From Paraglaciecola hydrolytica (GTDB taxonomy: Bacteria > Pseudomonadota > Gammaproteobacteria > Enterobacterales > Alteromonadaceae), in the NCBI RefSeq assembly GCF_001565895.1, contig NZ_LSNE01000009.1, forward strand, positions 96,670 to 157,026: a DNA stretch of 60,357 bases, read 5' to 3'. Below, piece after piece: positions 7,985-17,264 of this stretch. Made by a program: the position numbers and the translations under genes. The notes under the pieces are model-generated. The model worked only from the letters and a program-made list of their open reading frames with translations. It searched no databases and was not told where the DNA came from. Positions within the stretch are counted from its first letter, which is position 1, and each line of letters begins with the position of its first letter.

Positions 7985-9565
7985 CTACATCCAAGAAATC
8001 TTACTTGACTCTACCTTGTATAAACAATGATTGATCAGCTTGTAGGCCACATCTTGCGGCAACAGAGGTGCTGTAACAGAGCCAGAGGCGAGTATTAACT
8101 TAACGCTGGCAAGTTGATGTTTTTTCATCATCACACTTTGTTTAAATTGGCTTTGTTGTACTTTGTATGTCGGAAAACAAACATAGTCGATGCCAATTAA
8201 TCCACGGCGTAAATACACATATTGTTCATCAAAGGCCACACCCCAACGGCGCCAACGTAGATAAAATAGGCCGCTAAATACCGCAAATAAACCGACCAAT
8301 ACTCCAGCAACTTTGATGTTGTGGTGATACAACACAAAACTTTCGAGTAATACCCATATAGGCAGTAAAAAATAACCAATGGTACGTACTAAATAAAAAC
8401 CACTGATTGGCATAAATCCTATATTAAACAATTGATTATCTGGGTACAGATCGTCAATTAAGGCTTTGCTCTGCAGCGGAGTAATAGAAGGTACAAGGAT
8501 TTTATTACTCACTGCTGATGGCGATGCGTGATCAAGCTGAGCATTGCTTTGTTCTAATTTGAGATTAATTCGTTTAAGTAGCACATCTAGCCAGTCTTGT
8601 TTTTGCATCACAAGTTGCAAGCGGCTTAAAGGCATACTGACTTCATGTTTGGTTAACAAACCACTGCGCCTAATATAACGATTAGCACTTTTACTCAGAG
8701 TGTAACCATAAAAACTGACTATTGAGCCAAGGATCGAAAAGCTCAACATCAGCATCATTACTAACATAGTTAGAGATAAAGCAAACAAAGTCACTTGCCA
8801 TACGGCATGGGTTTCAAGATTAAATAATTCTTTTAAATCGATGCCCAAACTATTCAATGTTTGGTTGAGTTTTTCGGCAATATTGTCGTAAAAAGGGGCT
8901 AATCCACCTAGTATTATCCAAACACGGTTGCTTGTAATACCGTGGATCACTAAATCACTTAAACTGCGCTGATTAAGCAGTTGTTCATGCACAGAGTTGG
9001 TCGAGTTATTGGTGCCGTTATTTTCAATCTCGTGTTGGTTAGCCTCTGTCGGCTCTGACTTATGACTGAGAATTTGCTGTTTTAATTGTTCAGCTAGCTC
9101 GAGTGGCAAGGCCACCAATTTAGCCTCTTGTTTAGCCGAGCCCGCCGTATCAAGTTGCAAACAAGCAAACCCCGTTAAACGGTAATAAATTGGTTGTTCT
9201 AGTTTGACATTTTGGATGCGCTCAAAAGGCAGGTTGAGTTGTTTTTTGCTGAAAATACCAGAACGGATTTCCACATTATTTTCGGAAAAACGAAAGCGGT
9301 AAACCTGAAAACTCCACACTGCTACGATAAACATTAGGCTGATTAACAGGGTAATAGTGGGCAGCCAAATATAAGGGTGTTTTTGCAGGCTCGAATAACT
9401 AAAAGCTAAGGCAGGCAACAAATACACAACGTTGCCAAATATCCCTCGTAAAAAGCCAACAGCAAAATAGAGTATGGCGATCGGGGACAGGCGCTGCCAC
9501 TGATCCTCGGTATGAGCTTGATGTTTGAGGTCTTGTAAAGGCTCTGAGCTATCCATGTTGGGCAA
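7985..9565 (-). CDS. Bacterial PH-domain membrane protein, YdbT-like
   Basis: A 526-residue membrane protein with several spans at about residues 28-75, 215-300 and 390-430. It carries repeated bPH2 (DUF304) domains with the signature FRFSENNVEIRSGIFSKKQL followed by LPFERIQNVKLEQP, again with SGLLTKHEVSMPLSRLQLV, and a third FDEQYVYLRRGLIGIDYVCF. This matches YdbT, encoded next to YdbS in many bacteria. Proteins of this pair are implicated in membrane integrity but have no known biochemical role. Its start overlaps the end of the upstream gene by 17 bases, so the two form one translational unit. Confidence 0.88.
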   Translation of the reverse strand: MPNMDSSEPLQDLKHQAHTEDQWQRLSPIAILYFAVGFLRGIFGNVVYLLPALAFSYSSLQKHPYIWLPTITLLISLMFIVAVWSFQVYRFRFSENNVEIRSGIFSKKQLNLPFERIQNVKLEQPIYYRLTGFACLQLDTAGSAKQEAKLVALPLELAEQLKQQILSHKSEPTEANQHEIENNGTNNSTNSVHEQLLNQRSLSDLVIHGITSNRVWIILGGLAPFYDNIAEKLNQTLNSLGIDLKELFNLETHAVWQVTLFALSLTMLVMMLMLSFSILGSIVSFYGYTLSKSANRYIRRSGLLTKHEVSMPLSRLQLVMQKQDWLDVLLKRINLKLEQSNAQLDHASPSAVSNKILVPSITPLQSKALIDDLYPDNQLFNIGFMPISGFYLVRTIGYFLLPIWVLLESFVLYHHNIKVAGVLVGLFAVFSGLFYLRWRRWGVAFDEQYVYLRRGLIGIDYVCFPTYKVQQSQFKQSVMMKKHQLASVKLILASGSVTAPLLPQDVAYKLINHCLYKVESSKISWM

Positions 9566-10100
9566 GATCTTTGTGTTGTAATATCAATTGACGAATATGC
9601 TCTGCGGTATCGAGAGTTAACCCAGGTAACTCGAAGGTATGCATGGCACCGCCTGCACTAAAAACCTGCAAACTGGCCAAACCTTTATAACGCTCAAGTG
9701 GCCCTCTTTTTAATTCAATATGTTGGATACGTGTAATGGGTTGACTGAGCACTTTTTGGAAAATCAAACCCGAGCTGAAATGCAAGTCAAGCTCGCGTAA
9801 AGCATAACGTTTACGTTTATCGGCAATATAAGCTAAACCACAAAAACCTAAGCCTAAGAGTGTAAATAAGCTTAAACCCAGCGGTAAATACAGCATTAAA
9901 GTTTGTGGCAAACTTAGCCAAGGTTGCAGATAGACTAGTACGCCCAATAAGGTGATTAACAATGTACTGAGGATGTTGATCTGCAAATTCAATGGCGCGT
10001 ATTTTTCTGACAAGGTTTGTAGATCAAGTTGTTGGATCATTGCTAATTGCTCAGGCGTTGCTGCACTGAGATTATCGTTGCTAAACAATGTTTCTGACAT
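9549..10100 (-). CDS. Bacterial PH-domain membrane protein, YdbS-like
   Basis: A 183-residue protein with two hydrophobic hairpin segments (about residues 40-65 and 70-90) followed by one bPH2 domain. The signature reads LRELDLHFSSGLIFQKVLSQ then PITRIQHIELKRGPLER, as in YdbS. It is the first gene of the YdbS-YdbT pair and overlaps the next start by 17 bases. Its own start is preceded by AGGTTCCTG upstream on the coding strand complement region with only a weak Shine-Dalgarno. Membrane-associated role inferred from the family; the partner is YdbT. Confidence 0.88.
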   Translation of the reverse strand: MSETLFSNDNLSAATPEQLAMIQQLDLQTLSEKYAPLNLQINILSTLLITLLGVLVYLQPWLSLPQTLMLYLPLGLSLFTLLGLGFCGLAYIADKRKRYALRELDLHFSSGLIFQKVLSQPITRIQHIELKRGPLERYKGLASLQVFSAGGAMHTFELPGLTLDTAEHIRQLILQHKDLAQHG

Positions 10101-10389
10101 AGTAGGTTCCTGAAAATAGTCCTGACAATATATAACAAAAATGCGTTTGCCACAGAGAAATCAAGTTGCTTTGATTTTTTTGTATAAATCACTGCTATAG
10201 GTAATTAAAAAGGTTTTTAATATTGTTTAAACGTGATTTTTGGTAAGTAATATACTGATATTGTCCTTAAAATGCCGGTTTTTATGACGCGTAAACTAGC
10301 TGGTTTTTCACGCGGTTTATCGCTATCTATACTGAACTTACAACGTGGTTTTGACTTGTTTAGTTCACTACTTCAATCGTGTCATTTTA

Positions 10390-13300
10390 ATGAGTTATTG
10401 CATGCCCTCAGCATCTCTTTTACCCCTTAGACAAATCATTCGCCAACATATATATATGCCTGAAGATCAGGCCATTGACAATCTATTACAGCTGAATCCG
10501 CTGACAGACGAAAATCGCCTAAAAGTCGAAAGTACAGCCTTAAACTTTGTTGAACAGTGTCGCAATAATCCAGATAAACAAGGTTTGTTTGACGCATTTT
10601 TACGTGAATACAGTTTATCGAGTCAAGAGGGTGTCGTTTTGATGACCTTGGCCGAAGCACTTTTGCGGGTGCCAGATAGCCATACCATCGACAAACTGAT
10701 TAAAGAAAAAATCCACCTTGGCCAGTGGGGCGAACATCTGGGAAATTCAGATGAATTGTTGGTTAATGCCGCCAGTAGGGGCTTAGTCCTCACCAGTAAA
10801 ATCCTTAACAAACAAGTCGACAAAACGGAAAGCCCAGAAAACTGGTTTCGTAAACTCATCAATCGAGTAGGCGAACCATTAGTGCGCAGCGCCACAGTAC
10901 AAGCCATGAAGTTTATGGGGCAACAATACGTATTAGGTCGCGATATTGAAGAGGCGGCTAAACGAGGTAGAAAAGGTAATCCGTCAGGTACCCGTTTTTC
11001 ATTCGATATGCTGGGTGAAGGCGCGCGCACTTATGCTGATGCTAAAAAATACTTTGAAGCTTATATGTTGGCCATTCACAGCATAGGTAAAAAAAACCAA
11101 CAAACATCTGTGGGATTGGCCGATGGAATTTCGGTCAAACTCAGTGCTTTGCATCCACGTTATGAATTCAGTCACCATCACTTGGTATTAGCAGAATTAG
11201 TGCCCAGCGTGATTGAGTTGGCTAAAGCCGCTAAACAATACAATATTGGTTTTACCATTGATGCCGAAGAAGCCGCACGTTTAGATATTGAACTCGATGT
11301 GTTTGAAGCATTGGCTTTTGCGCCACAATTGGCTGGCTGGGATGGATTGGGATTTGTATTACAGGCCTATCAAAAACGTGCAGTATTTGTAGTGGACTGG
11401 TTAGTGCAACTTGCGACCTTAAGCCAACATAAACTGATGGTGCGCTTGGTTAAAGGTGCATATTGGGATGCTGAAATCAAACACGCACAAGAGCAAGGTT
11501 TAGTGGATTTTCCGGTATTTAGCCGTAAGGTTCATACTGATTTAAGTTATCAAGTATGTGCAGGTAAATTACTCGCTAACCGCGTCGTACTTTATCCGCA
11601 ATTTGCTACTCATAATGCGTATACCGTGGCTTTGATTATGCAAATGGTCGAAGGCGAGCTCGATAGTTTTGAATTCCAACGTTTACATGGCATGGGCGAT
11701 TTATTATACAGCCAGATTATGCAGTTAAACGGACAAGCCTTACCTTTACGAGTGTATGCACCCGTGGGGGTACACCGTGATCTCTTACCCTATTTGGTAC
11801 GCAGATTACTTGAAAACGGTGCTAATGGCTCTTTTGTTAATCAGTTTTTAGATGGCAAAATCGCTGCGGCTAACCTCGCTAAAAGTGTTGAAGCAACTAT
11901 CGAGGGCATGAGTGGAAAACGTAATACTAAAATTCCTTTAGCCCATGATTTGTTTACTGCAGCCGGTGAACAACGCGCAAATTCAAGAGGTGTGGATCTT
12001 GATGATCCTTTAGCCGTGGCCGAAATTCAGCAAGAAATTACTCTAATCCAACAACACAAACCCAGTCATAGCTGGTCTGTGGGACCAATCATTAATGGGC
12101 AAATGCGCATTGATGAGCCGCAAGCCATCCTATCACCAGCGGATAAAAATTTGCTGGTGGGTTATTGCACTGATGCGCAGCCCCAAGATATTGAACAGGC
12201 TTTTACCTCAGCCGCACAGGCACAAATAAAATGGCAAGCCATAGGCGTCAATAAACGCGCGGATATACTGGATAAAGTCGCTGACTTATTAGAACAGCAA
12301 ACCGAGCAATTGACTGCCTTGATTAGCTTTGAAGCGGGCAGGACATTAGGTGACGGTGTATCTGAAGTGCGCGAAGCCGTGGATTTTTGCCGTTATTATG
12401 CACTACAAGCGCGCTTGCTTAATGCCAATCATGCTGATGCCACTGGGCTTTCTACTGCCAAAGGTATTTTTGTGTGTATTAGTCCGTGGAACTTCCCTCT
12501 GGCCATCTTTGTTGGTCAGGTGGTTGCGGCGCTGGTAACGGGTAATGCCGTATTGGCTAAACCTGCCGAACAAACCCCGATTATTGCCGCTTTGGCAGTA
12601 AAAATAATGCATCAGGCAGGTGTACCAGTCGAGGTATTACATCTTATTACTGGTACAGGTGTTAAGGTCGGTTCGATTTTAATGGCAAACCCATTAGTGG
12701 CGGGAGTGGCTTTCACTGGTTCAAGCGAAACCGCCCAGCGTATTCAAGTTAACTTGATACAACGTGGCTTGGATCATCCTGGTGTGACTATGCCTCCTTT
12801 TATCGCCGAAACCGGCGGGCAAAATGTGATGATAGTGGATTCTACCGCTTTGCCGGAGCAAGTGGTGGATACGGTGATCCAGTCGGCTTTTTTGAGCGCT
12901 GGCCAACGTTGTTCGTCTTTAAGAGTGCTGTATTTGCAGCAGGATATTGCCGATAATGTCATCGCCATGCTTAAAGGTGCGATTGCCACTTTAAAGGTTG
13001 GATTGCCTTGGGAACTGAGCAGTGATATCGGGCCGGTTATTGACCAAAAAGCCTTAACCAACCTCACTGCTCATTGTCAACGTATGCAACAACAAGCCAC
13101 GTTGTTAACTATGGGCAGTTTGTCGAAGGAATGTCAAAACGGTGTATTTATCGCGCCGCAGGTATTTGAAATCCAAAACATTGAGCAATTGAAACGTGAA
13201 GTATTTGGGCCAATTTTGCATGTCATTCGTTTTAAAGCCACTGAGCTGGATTTGATTTTAAAAGACATAAACGCGACAGGCTATGGCTTAACCTTGGGCA

Positions 13301-14211
13301 TTCATAGCCGCCTTAAACAGTTTGCCGACAAAGTATTTAGCGAAACTAAGGTGGGCAATACCTACATCAACCGCAACATGGTTGGCGCTGTCGTGGGTGT
13401 TAATCCCTTTGGTGGACAAGGTTTATCGGGTACAGGATTTAAAGCGGGTGGCCCCCATTATTTATTAAGGTTTACTGACTTGTGGGCAAGTATTGCCATT
13501 GAGGCTAAAACACTGGGGAATGAAAGCTTATCACCCTTAACCTTGGCTAGTTTAAACACGCTTAAAACTAATCAATCTACGTGGAATAAGGTTAAGCCTA
13601 TAAAACGAGTCAGCAGTTTAGCGGCCTGTTTAGAAAAATTGCAAACTCATGATGTGGCAGGCACGTTGGCGAGTGTGGCTGATATTTGTTTACAACGTAT
13701 TAGCCTGGTAAACAGTGAACAAATGCAGACTCAAGACTTACCCGGCCCGACGGGTGAAACTAACGAATTAAGTTTACATGGTCGTGGTGTGGTGCTGCTT
13801 GGTTTTAGTCAAATGATGCAAACAGATAACTGGATTCAGTTATTTAGTGCCCTAGCCGCGGGTAATAGCATTATGTTGATTGGTTATGACGAGCAGGCGC
13901 AGCATAGTGCTCGTGCAATCGCTGCGCAGTTGGCCTTAGTGACTAAAGGTGAGATACCCATGATAGTGGCAAGTGCTAATAGCCATGGAGAGTTAGCTAC
14001 GTTGTTACATCATCCTTTGATAGATGCTGTGGCAAGTGTGCAAGTAGAGGGGCTTATGCCTCATCTGGCACTGCGCAGTGGCGCGATTATTCCGCTGATT
14101 AATCATGTAACTGCTGCTTTTGCTTTGCTGCCTTATTCAGTGGAAAAAACCAGAACCGATAACATTGTTGCCACAGGCGGCAACGCAATGTTGTTGAATC
14201 TAAAAGAGTAG
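10390..14211 (+). CDS. putA: Bifunctional proline dehydrogenase / glutamate-semialdehyde dehydrogenase
   Basis: PutA oxidises proline to pyrroline-5-carboxylate with FAD and then to glutamate with NAD. The proline dehydrogenase barrel spans about residues 230-500 (DGISVKLSALHPRYE, RLVKGAYWDAEIK, HGMGDLLY). The aldehyde dehydrogenase spans about 590-1040, with ISPWNFPLAI, Glu807 (IAETGGQN) and catalytic Cys841 (SAGQRCSS). A C-terminal ALDH-like extension follows. With the ATG at 10390 it has 1273 residues. A GTG at 10345 or the ATG at 10402 is also possible, as no strong ribosome-binding site is seen. It lacks the N-terminal ribbon-helix-helix of E. coli PutA, so it cannot repress itself. The adjacent Lrp-type gene is the likely regulator. 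Confidence 0.96.
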   Translation: MSYCMPSASLLPLRQIIRQHIYMPEDQAIDNLLQLNPLTDENRLKVESTALNFVEQCRNNPDKQGLFDAFLREYSLSSQEGVVLMTLAEALLRVPDSHTIDKLIKEKIHLGQWGEHLGNSDELLVNAASRGLVLTSKILNKQVDKTESPENWFRKLINRVGEPLVRSATVQAMKFMGQQYVLGRDIEEAAKRGRKGNPSGTRFSFDMLGEGARTYADAKKYFEAYMLAIHSIGKKNQQTSVGLADGISVKLSALHPRYEFSHHHLVLAELVPSVIELAKAAKQYNIGFTIDAEEAARLDIELDVFEALAFAPQLAGWDGLGFVLQAYQKRAVFVVDWLVQLATLSQHKLMVRLVKGAYWDAEIKHAQEQGLVDFPVFSRKVHTDLSYQVCAGKLLANRVVLYPQFATHNAYTVALIMQMVEGELDSFEFQRLHGMGDLLYSQIMQLNGQALPLRVYAPVGVHRDLLPYLVRRLLENGANGSFVNQFLDGKIAAANLAKSVEATIEGMSGKRNTKIPLAHDLFTAAGEQRANSRGVDLDDPLAVAEIQQEITLIQQHKPSHSWSVGPIINGQMRIDEPQAILSPADKNLLVGYCTDAQPQDIEQAFTSAAQAQIKWQAIGVNKRADILDKVADLLEQQTEQLTALISFEAGRTLGDGVSEVREAVDFCRYYALQARLLNANHADATGLSTAKGIFVCISPWNFPLAIFVGQVVAALVTGNAVLAKPAEQTPIIAALAVKIMHQAGVPVEVLHLITGTGVKVGSILMANPLVAGVAFTGSSETAQRIQVNLIQRGLDHPGVTMPPFIAETGGQNVMIVDSTALPEQVVDTVIQSAFLSAGQRCSSLRVLYLQQDIADNVIAMLKGAIATLKVGLPWELSSDIGPVIDQKALTNLTAHCQRMQQQATLLTMGSLSKECQNGVFIAPQVFEIQNIEQLKREVFGPILHVIRFKATELDLILKDINATGYGLTLGIHSRLKQFADKVFSETKVGNTYINRNMVGAVVGVNPFGGQGLSGTGFKAGGPHYLLRFTDLWASIAIEAKTLGNESLSPLTLASLNTLKTNQSTWNKVKPIKRVSSLAACLEKLQTHDVAGTLASVADICLQRISLVNSEQMQTQDLPGPTGETNELSLHGRGVVLLGFSQMMQTDNWIQLFSALAAGNSIMLIGYDEQAQHSARAIAAQLALVTKGEIPMIVASANSHGELATLLHHPLIDAVASVQVEGLMPHLALRSGAIIPLINHVTAAFALLPYSVEKTRTDNIVATGGNAMLLNLKE

Positions 14212-14353
14212 ATATATTCCTACGTCGCTTGGAAAGACGGAAGCGCGTATTTTCAGGTGACTTGGATATATCTGATTTGCCATGGATGGCGAGTATGTTA
14301 AAAGGCTAATGTGGATTGGCATAAACAATGATGTTTCAACTAGTGAAAGAACA

Positions 14354-14839
14354 ATGAAAAAAAGCACTGAAGCCTTAGATCGAATTGATGTGAAAATTTT
14401 GCAAATTTTGCAGCAGGATTGCCGTATTTCAAACGTTGAACTGGCAAATAAAGTCAATTTAAGCCCAACCCCCTGCCTAGAACGGGTCAAACGTTTAGAA
14501 AAAAATGGTTATATCGATAAATACGTCGCCCATCTCAATCCTAAAAAACTCAATGTCAACCTGAGTGCCTATATTCAAGTGTCATTAACCAATACCAGTA
14601 CTAAAGATTTGGAAGAGTTTAATCGCCAAGTTCGCGCTTTAAATGAAGTGGTGGAATGTTCGATGGTGGCTGGTGGTTTTGATTATTTGATAAAAATTCG
14701 CCTGCAAGACATGGCCGAATACCGCGATTTTTTAGGTGATAAATTAGCCGCCATTAAAGGTATCAGCCAAACCCATACCTATGTGGTGATGGAAGAGGTT
14801 AAATCTACCCATTTGGTTAAGTTACCGACATTATCATAA
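14354..14839 (+). CDS. Lrp/AsnC family regulator, probable proline-responsive regulator of putA
   Basis: A 161-residue Lrp-type protein. The N-terminal helix-turn-helix reads LDRIDVKILQILQQDCRISN then LSPTPCLERVKRLEKNGYI, the Lrp motif. The ligand-binding RAM domain ends THTYVVMEEVK, close to E. coli Lrp. The start at 14354 follows GTGAAAGAACA and gives normal family length; an upstream in-frame ATG at 14282 would add 24 unlike residues. It lies 142 bases downstream of putA on the same strand. In bacteria whose PutA lacks a DNA-binding domain, an Lrp-type PutR often controls putA. Global Lrp itself is the alternative; the divergent tail argues for a specific role. Confidence 0.88.
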   Translation: MKKSTEALDRIDVKILQILQQDCRISNVELANKVNLSPTPCLERVKRLEKNGYIDKYVAHLNPKKLNVNLSAYIQVSLTNTSTKDLEEFNRQVRALNEVVECSMVAGGFDYLIKIRLQDMAEYRDFLGDKLAAIKGISQTHTYVVMEEVKSTHLVKLPTLS

Positions 14840-14921
14840 GGGAATTATGAGTTAAGCCTTTTTAATCTCAATCCTAAGCTGCAAGCTGCTTTCATTTCAG
14901 GCACAATCAACGTCCAATTGA

Positions 14922-15755
<834 letters not shown>

Positions 15756-15874
15756 GTTTTTGCGGCTTAGGACTAAAAATCCTAATTAAACGCTTATTTA
15801 TGCATTTTTGTGAATTGATAATAGACCGCTTCAGGCTATTCGTGTATAGTGCTGCGAATTTGCCAAAAATTACA

Positions 15875-15891
15875 GAAGTTACTATAACTTC
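15875..15891. promoter_or_regulatory. Perfect 17-bp dyad, candidate operator
   Basis: GAAGTTA-CTA-TAACTTC is a perfect 7-bp inverted repeat with a 3-base centre, 166 bases before carA. Size and symmetry suit a dimeric regulator, but I cannot match it to a known one. Confidence 0.4.
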
Positions 15892-16000
15892 AACCAGTTA
15901 TGTCTTGCAAATTAAGTAAAATATTATGTAAATCAATTGTTTATATGATGTTTTGAAGTGGGCTTGGTAACTGTGAATATCAAGCGCCAGAGCATTAATT

Positions 16001-16030
16001 TAAGGTTAATGCTTACATAACCTTACTTTT
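16001..16030 (+). terminator. Leader hairpin with T-run before carA, possible attenuator
   Basis: TAAGGTTA (16001-16008) and TAACCTTA (16018-16025) form a perfect 8-bp stem with a 9-base loop. It is followed by CTTTTTATTATT and ends about 16 bases before the carA Shine-Dalgarno. The shape is that of a weak intrinsic terminator in a leader. It is AT-rich, so it may be inefficient. Confidence 0.4.
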
Positions 16031-16056
16031 TATTATTAAGTAACCAGGAGGTTGAC

Positions 16057-17208
16057 TTGGCTAATTCCGCCCTTTTAGTACTAGCAGACGGGTCTGTGTT
16101 TAAAGGTACTGCGATTGGAGCGTCTGGTGTGTCGGTAGGGGAAGTGGTTTTTAACACTTCCATGACAGGATATCAGGAAATTTTAACTGATCCTTCGTAC
16201 GCTGAACAAATCGTTACTCTGACTTATCCTCATATCGGTAATACCGGTATCAATGAAGAAGACCAAGAATCCACCAAGATTTGGGCTAAAGGCCTAGTTA
16301 TTCGTGATTTACCCTTACTGGTCAGTAATTACCGTAGTCAACAAAGTTTGTCTGACTATCTTGAAGCCAATAACATCCTTGGCATAGCCGATATCGATAC
16401 CCGTCGCCTGACTCGTATATTACGAGACAAAGGTGCACAAAATGGTTGTATCATTGCTAGCCATGCTCTTGATGAAGTTAGCTTAGACGAAGTCCATGCT
16501 TTAGCGATGGCGCAAGGTTTTGCCGGTTTAAAAGGCATGGATTTAGCTAAAGAAGTCACTTGCGACACAGCCTATAACTGGAACAGTGCCAGTTGGGACT
16601 TGGAAGTGGGTTATAAACCTGCTCCTACTGAGCAACCCTATCATGTGGTAGCTTACGACTATGGTGTTAAACACAATATCTTACGTATGTTGGTTGACCG
16701 TGGTTGCCGCTTGACAGTAGTGCCAGCTAAAACCAGCGCCCAAGAAGTCTTAGCCCTTAAGCCTGATGGTGTGTTTTTATCCAATGGCCCTGGCGACCCA
16801 GAACCTTGTGATTATGCCATTAGCGCAATAAAAACCTTGTTAGATACTAATATTCCTATTTTTGGTATTTGTTTGGGCCATCAATTGTTAGCTCTTGCTA
16901 GTGGTGCCAAGACTTTAAAAATGAAATTTGGTCATCATGGTGCTAACCACCCAGTTAAAGATTTAAAAGCCAATCGTGTGATGATTACCGCGCAAAACCA
17001 TGGTTTTGCGGTAGATGAAGCAAGTTTGCCTGCTAATCTTGAAGTTACCCACATTTCGCTGTTTGATAAATCCTTACAAGGCATTCATCGCACTGATAAA
17101 CCAGCTTTTAGTTTCCAAGGACATCCGGAAGCGAGTCCTGGGCCGCACGATGCAGCGCCATTGTTTGACCATTTTATCGAATTGATGCAGGCAGCTCACT
17201 CTGCATAA
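16057..17208 (+). CDS. carA: Carbamoyl-phosphate synthase small subunit (glutaminase)
   Basis: CarA hydrolyses glutamine and passes ammonia to CarB for carbamoyl phosphate, the precursor of arginine and pyrimidines. The N-terminal domain ([18 protein letters not shown]) is followed by a class I glutamine amidotransferase domain. The nucleophile is Cys272 (FGICLGHQ) and the His-Glu pair lies in [11 protein letters not shown]. Length is 383 residues. The start is TTG at 16057, supported by AGGAGG at 16046-16051 five bases upstream and by alignment with family N-termini; E. coli carA also starts with TTG. carB follows after 56 bases. Confidence 0.97.
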   Translation: MANSALLVLADGSVFKGTAIGASGVSVGEVVFNTSMTGYQEILTDPSYAEQIVTLTYPHIGNTGINEEDQESTKIWAKGLVIRDLPLLVSNYRSQQSLSDYLEANNILGIADIDTRRLTRILRDKGAQNGCIIASHALDEVSLDEVHALAMAQGFAGLKGMDLAKEVTCDTAYNWNSASWDLEVGYKPAPTEQPYHVVAYDYGVKHNILRMLVDRGCRLTVVPAKTSAQEVLALKPDGVFLSNGPGDPEPCDYAISAIKTLLDTNIPIFGICLGHQLLALASGAKTLKMKFGHHGANHPVKDLKANRVMITAQNHGFAVDEASLPANLEVTHISLFDKSLQGIHRTDKPAFSFQGHPEASPGPHDAAPLFDHFIELMQAAHSA

Positions 17209-17264
17209 GAGTGAGCCAGTACTGCCAGTAACTTGAATTTAGAGATAGAGTAAAGAAGACCGCC

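Larger units (their letters stand above)
15756..16056 (+). promoter_or_regulatory. carAB leader/control region
   Basis: A 301-base gene-free stretch between dapB and carA. It holds a weak hairpin TTAGGA/TCCTAA (15767-15785) just after dapB, a perfect dyad at 15875-15891, and a hairpin with a T-run at 16001-16030 close to carA. In enterobacteria this region binds ArgR, PurR and other regulators. I see only an isolated TGAATT half-site near 15811 and no complete ArgR box. Confidence 0.5.
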
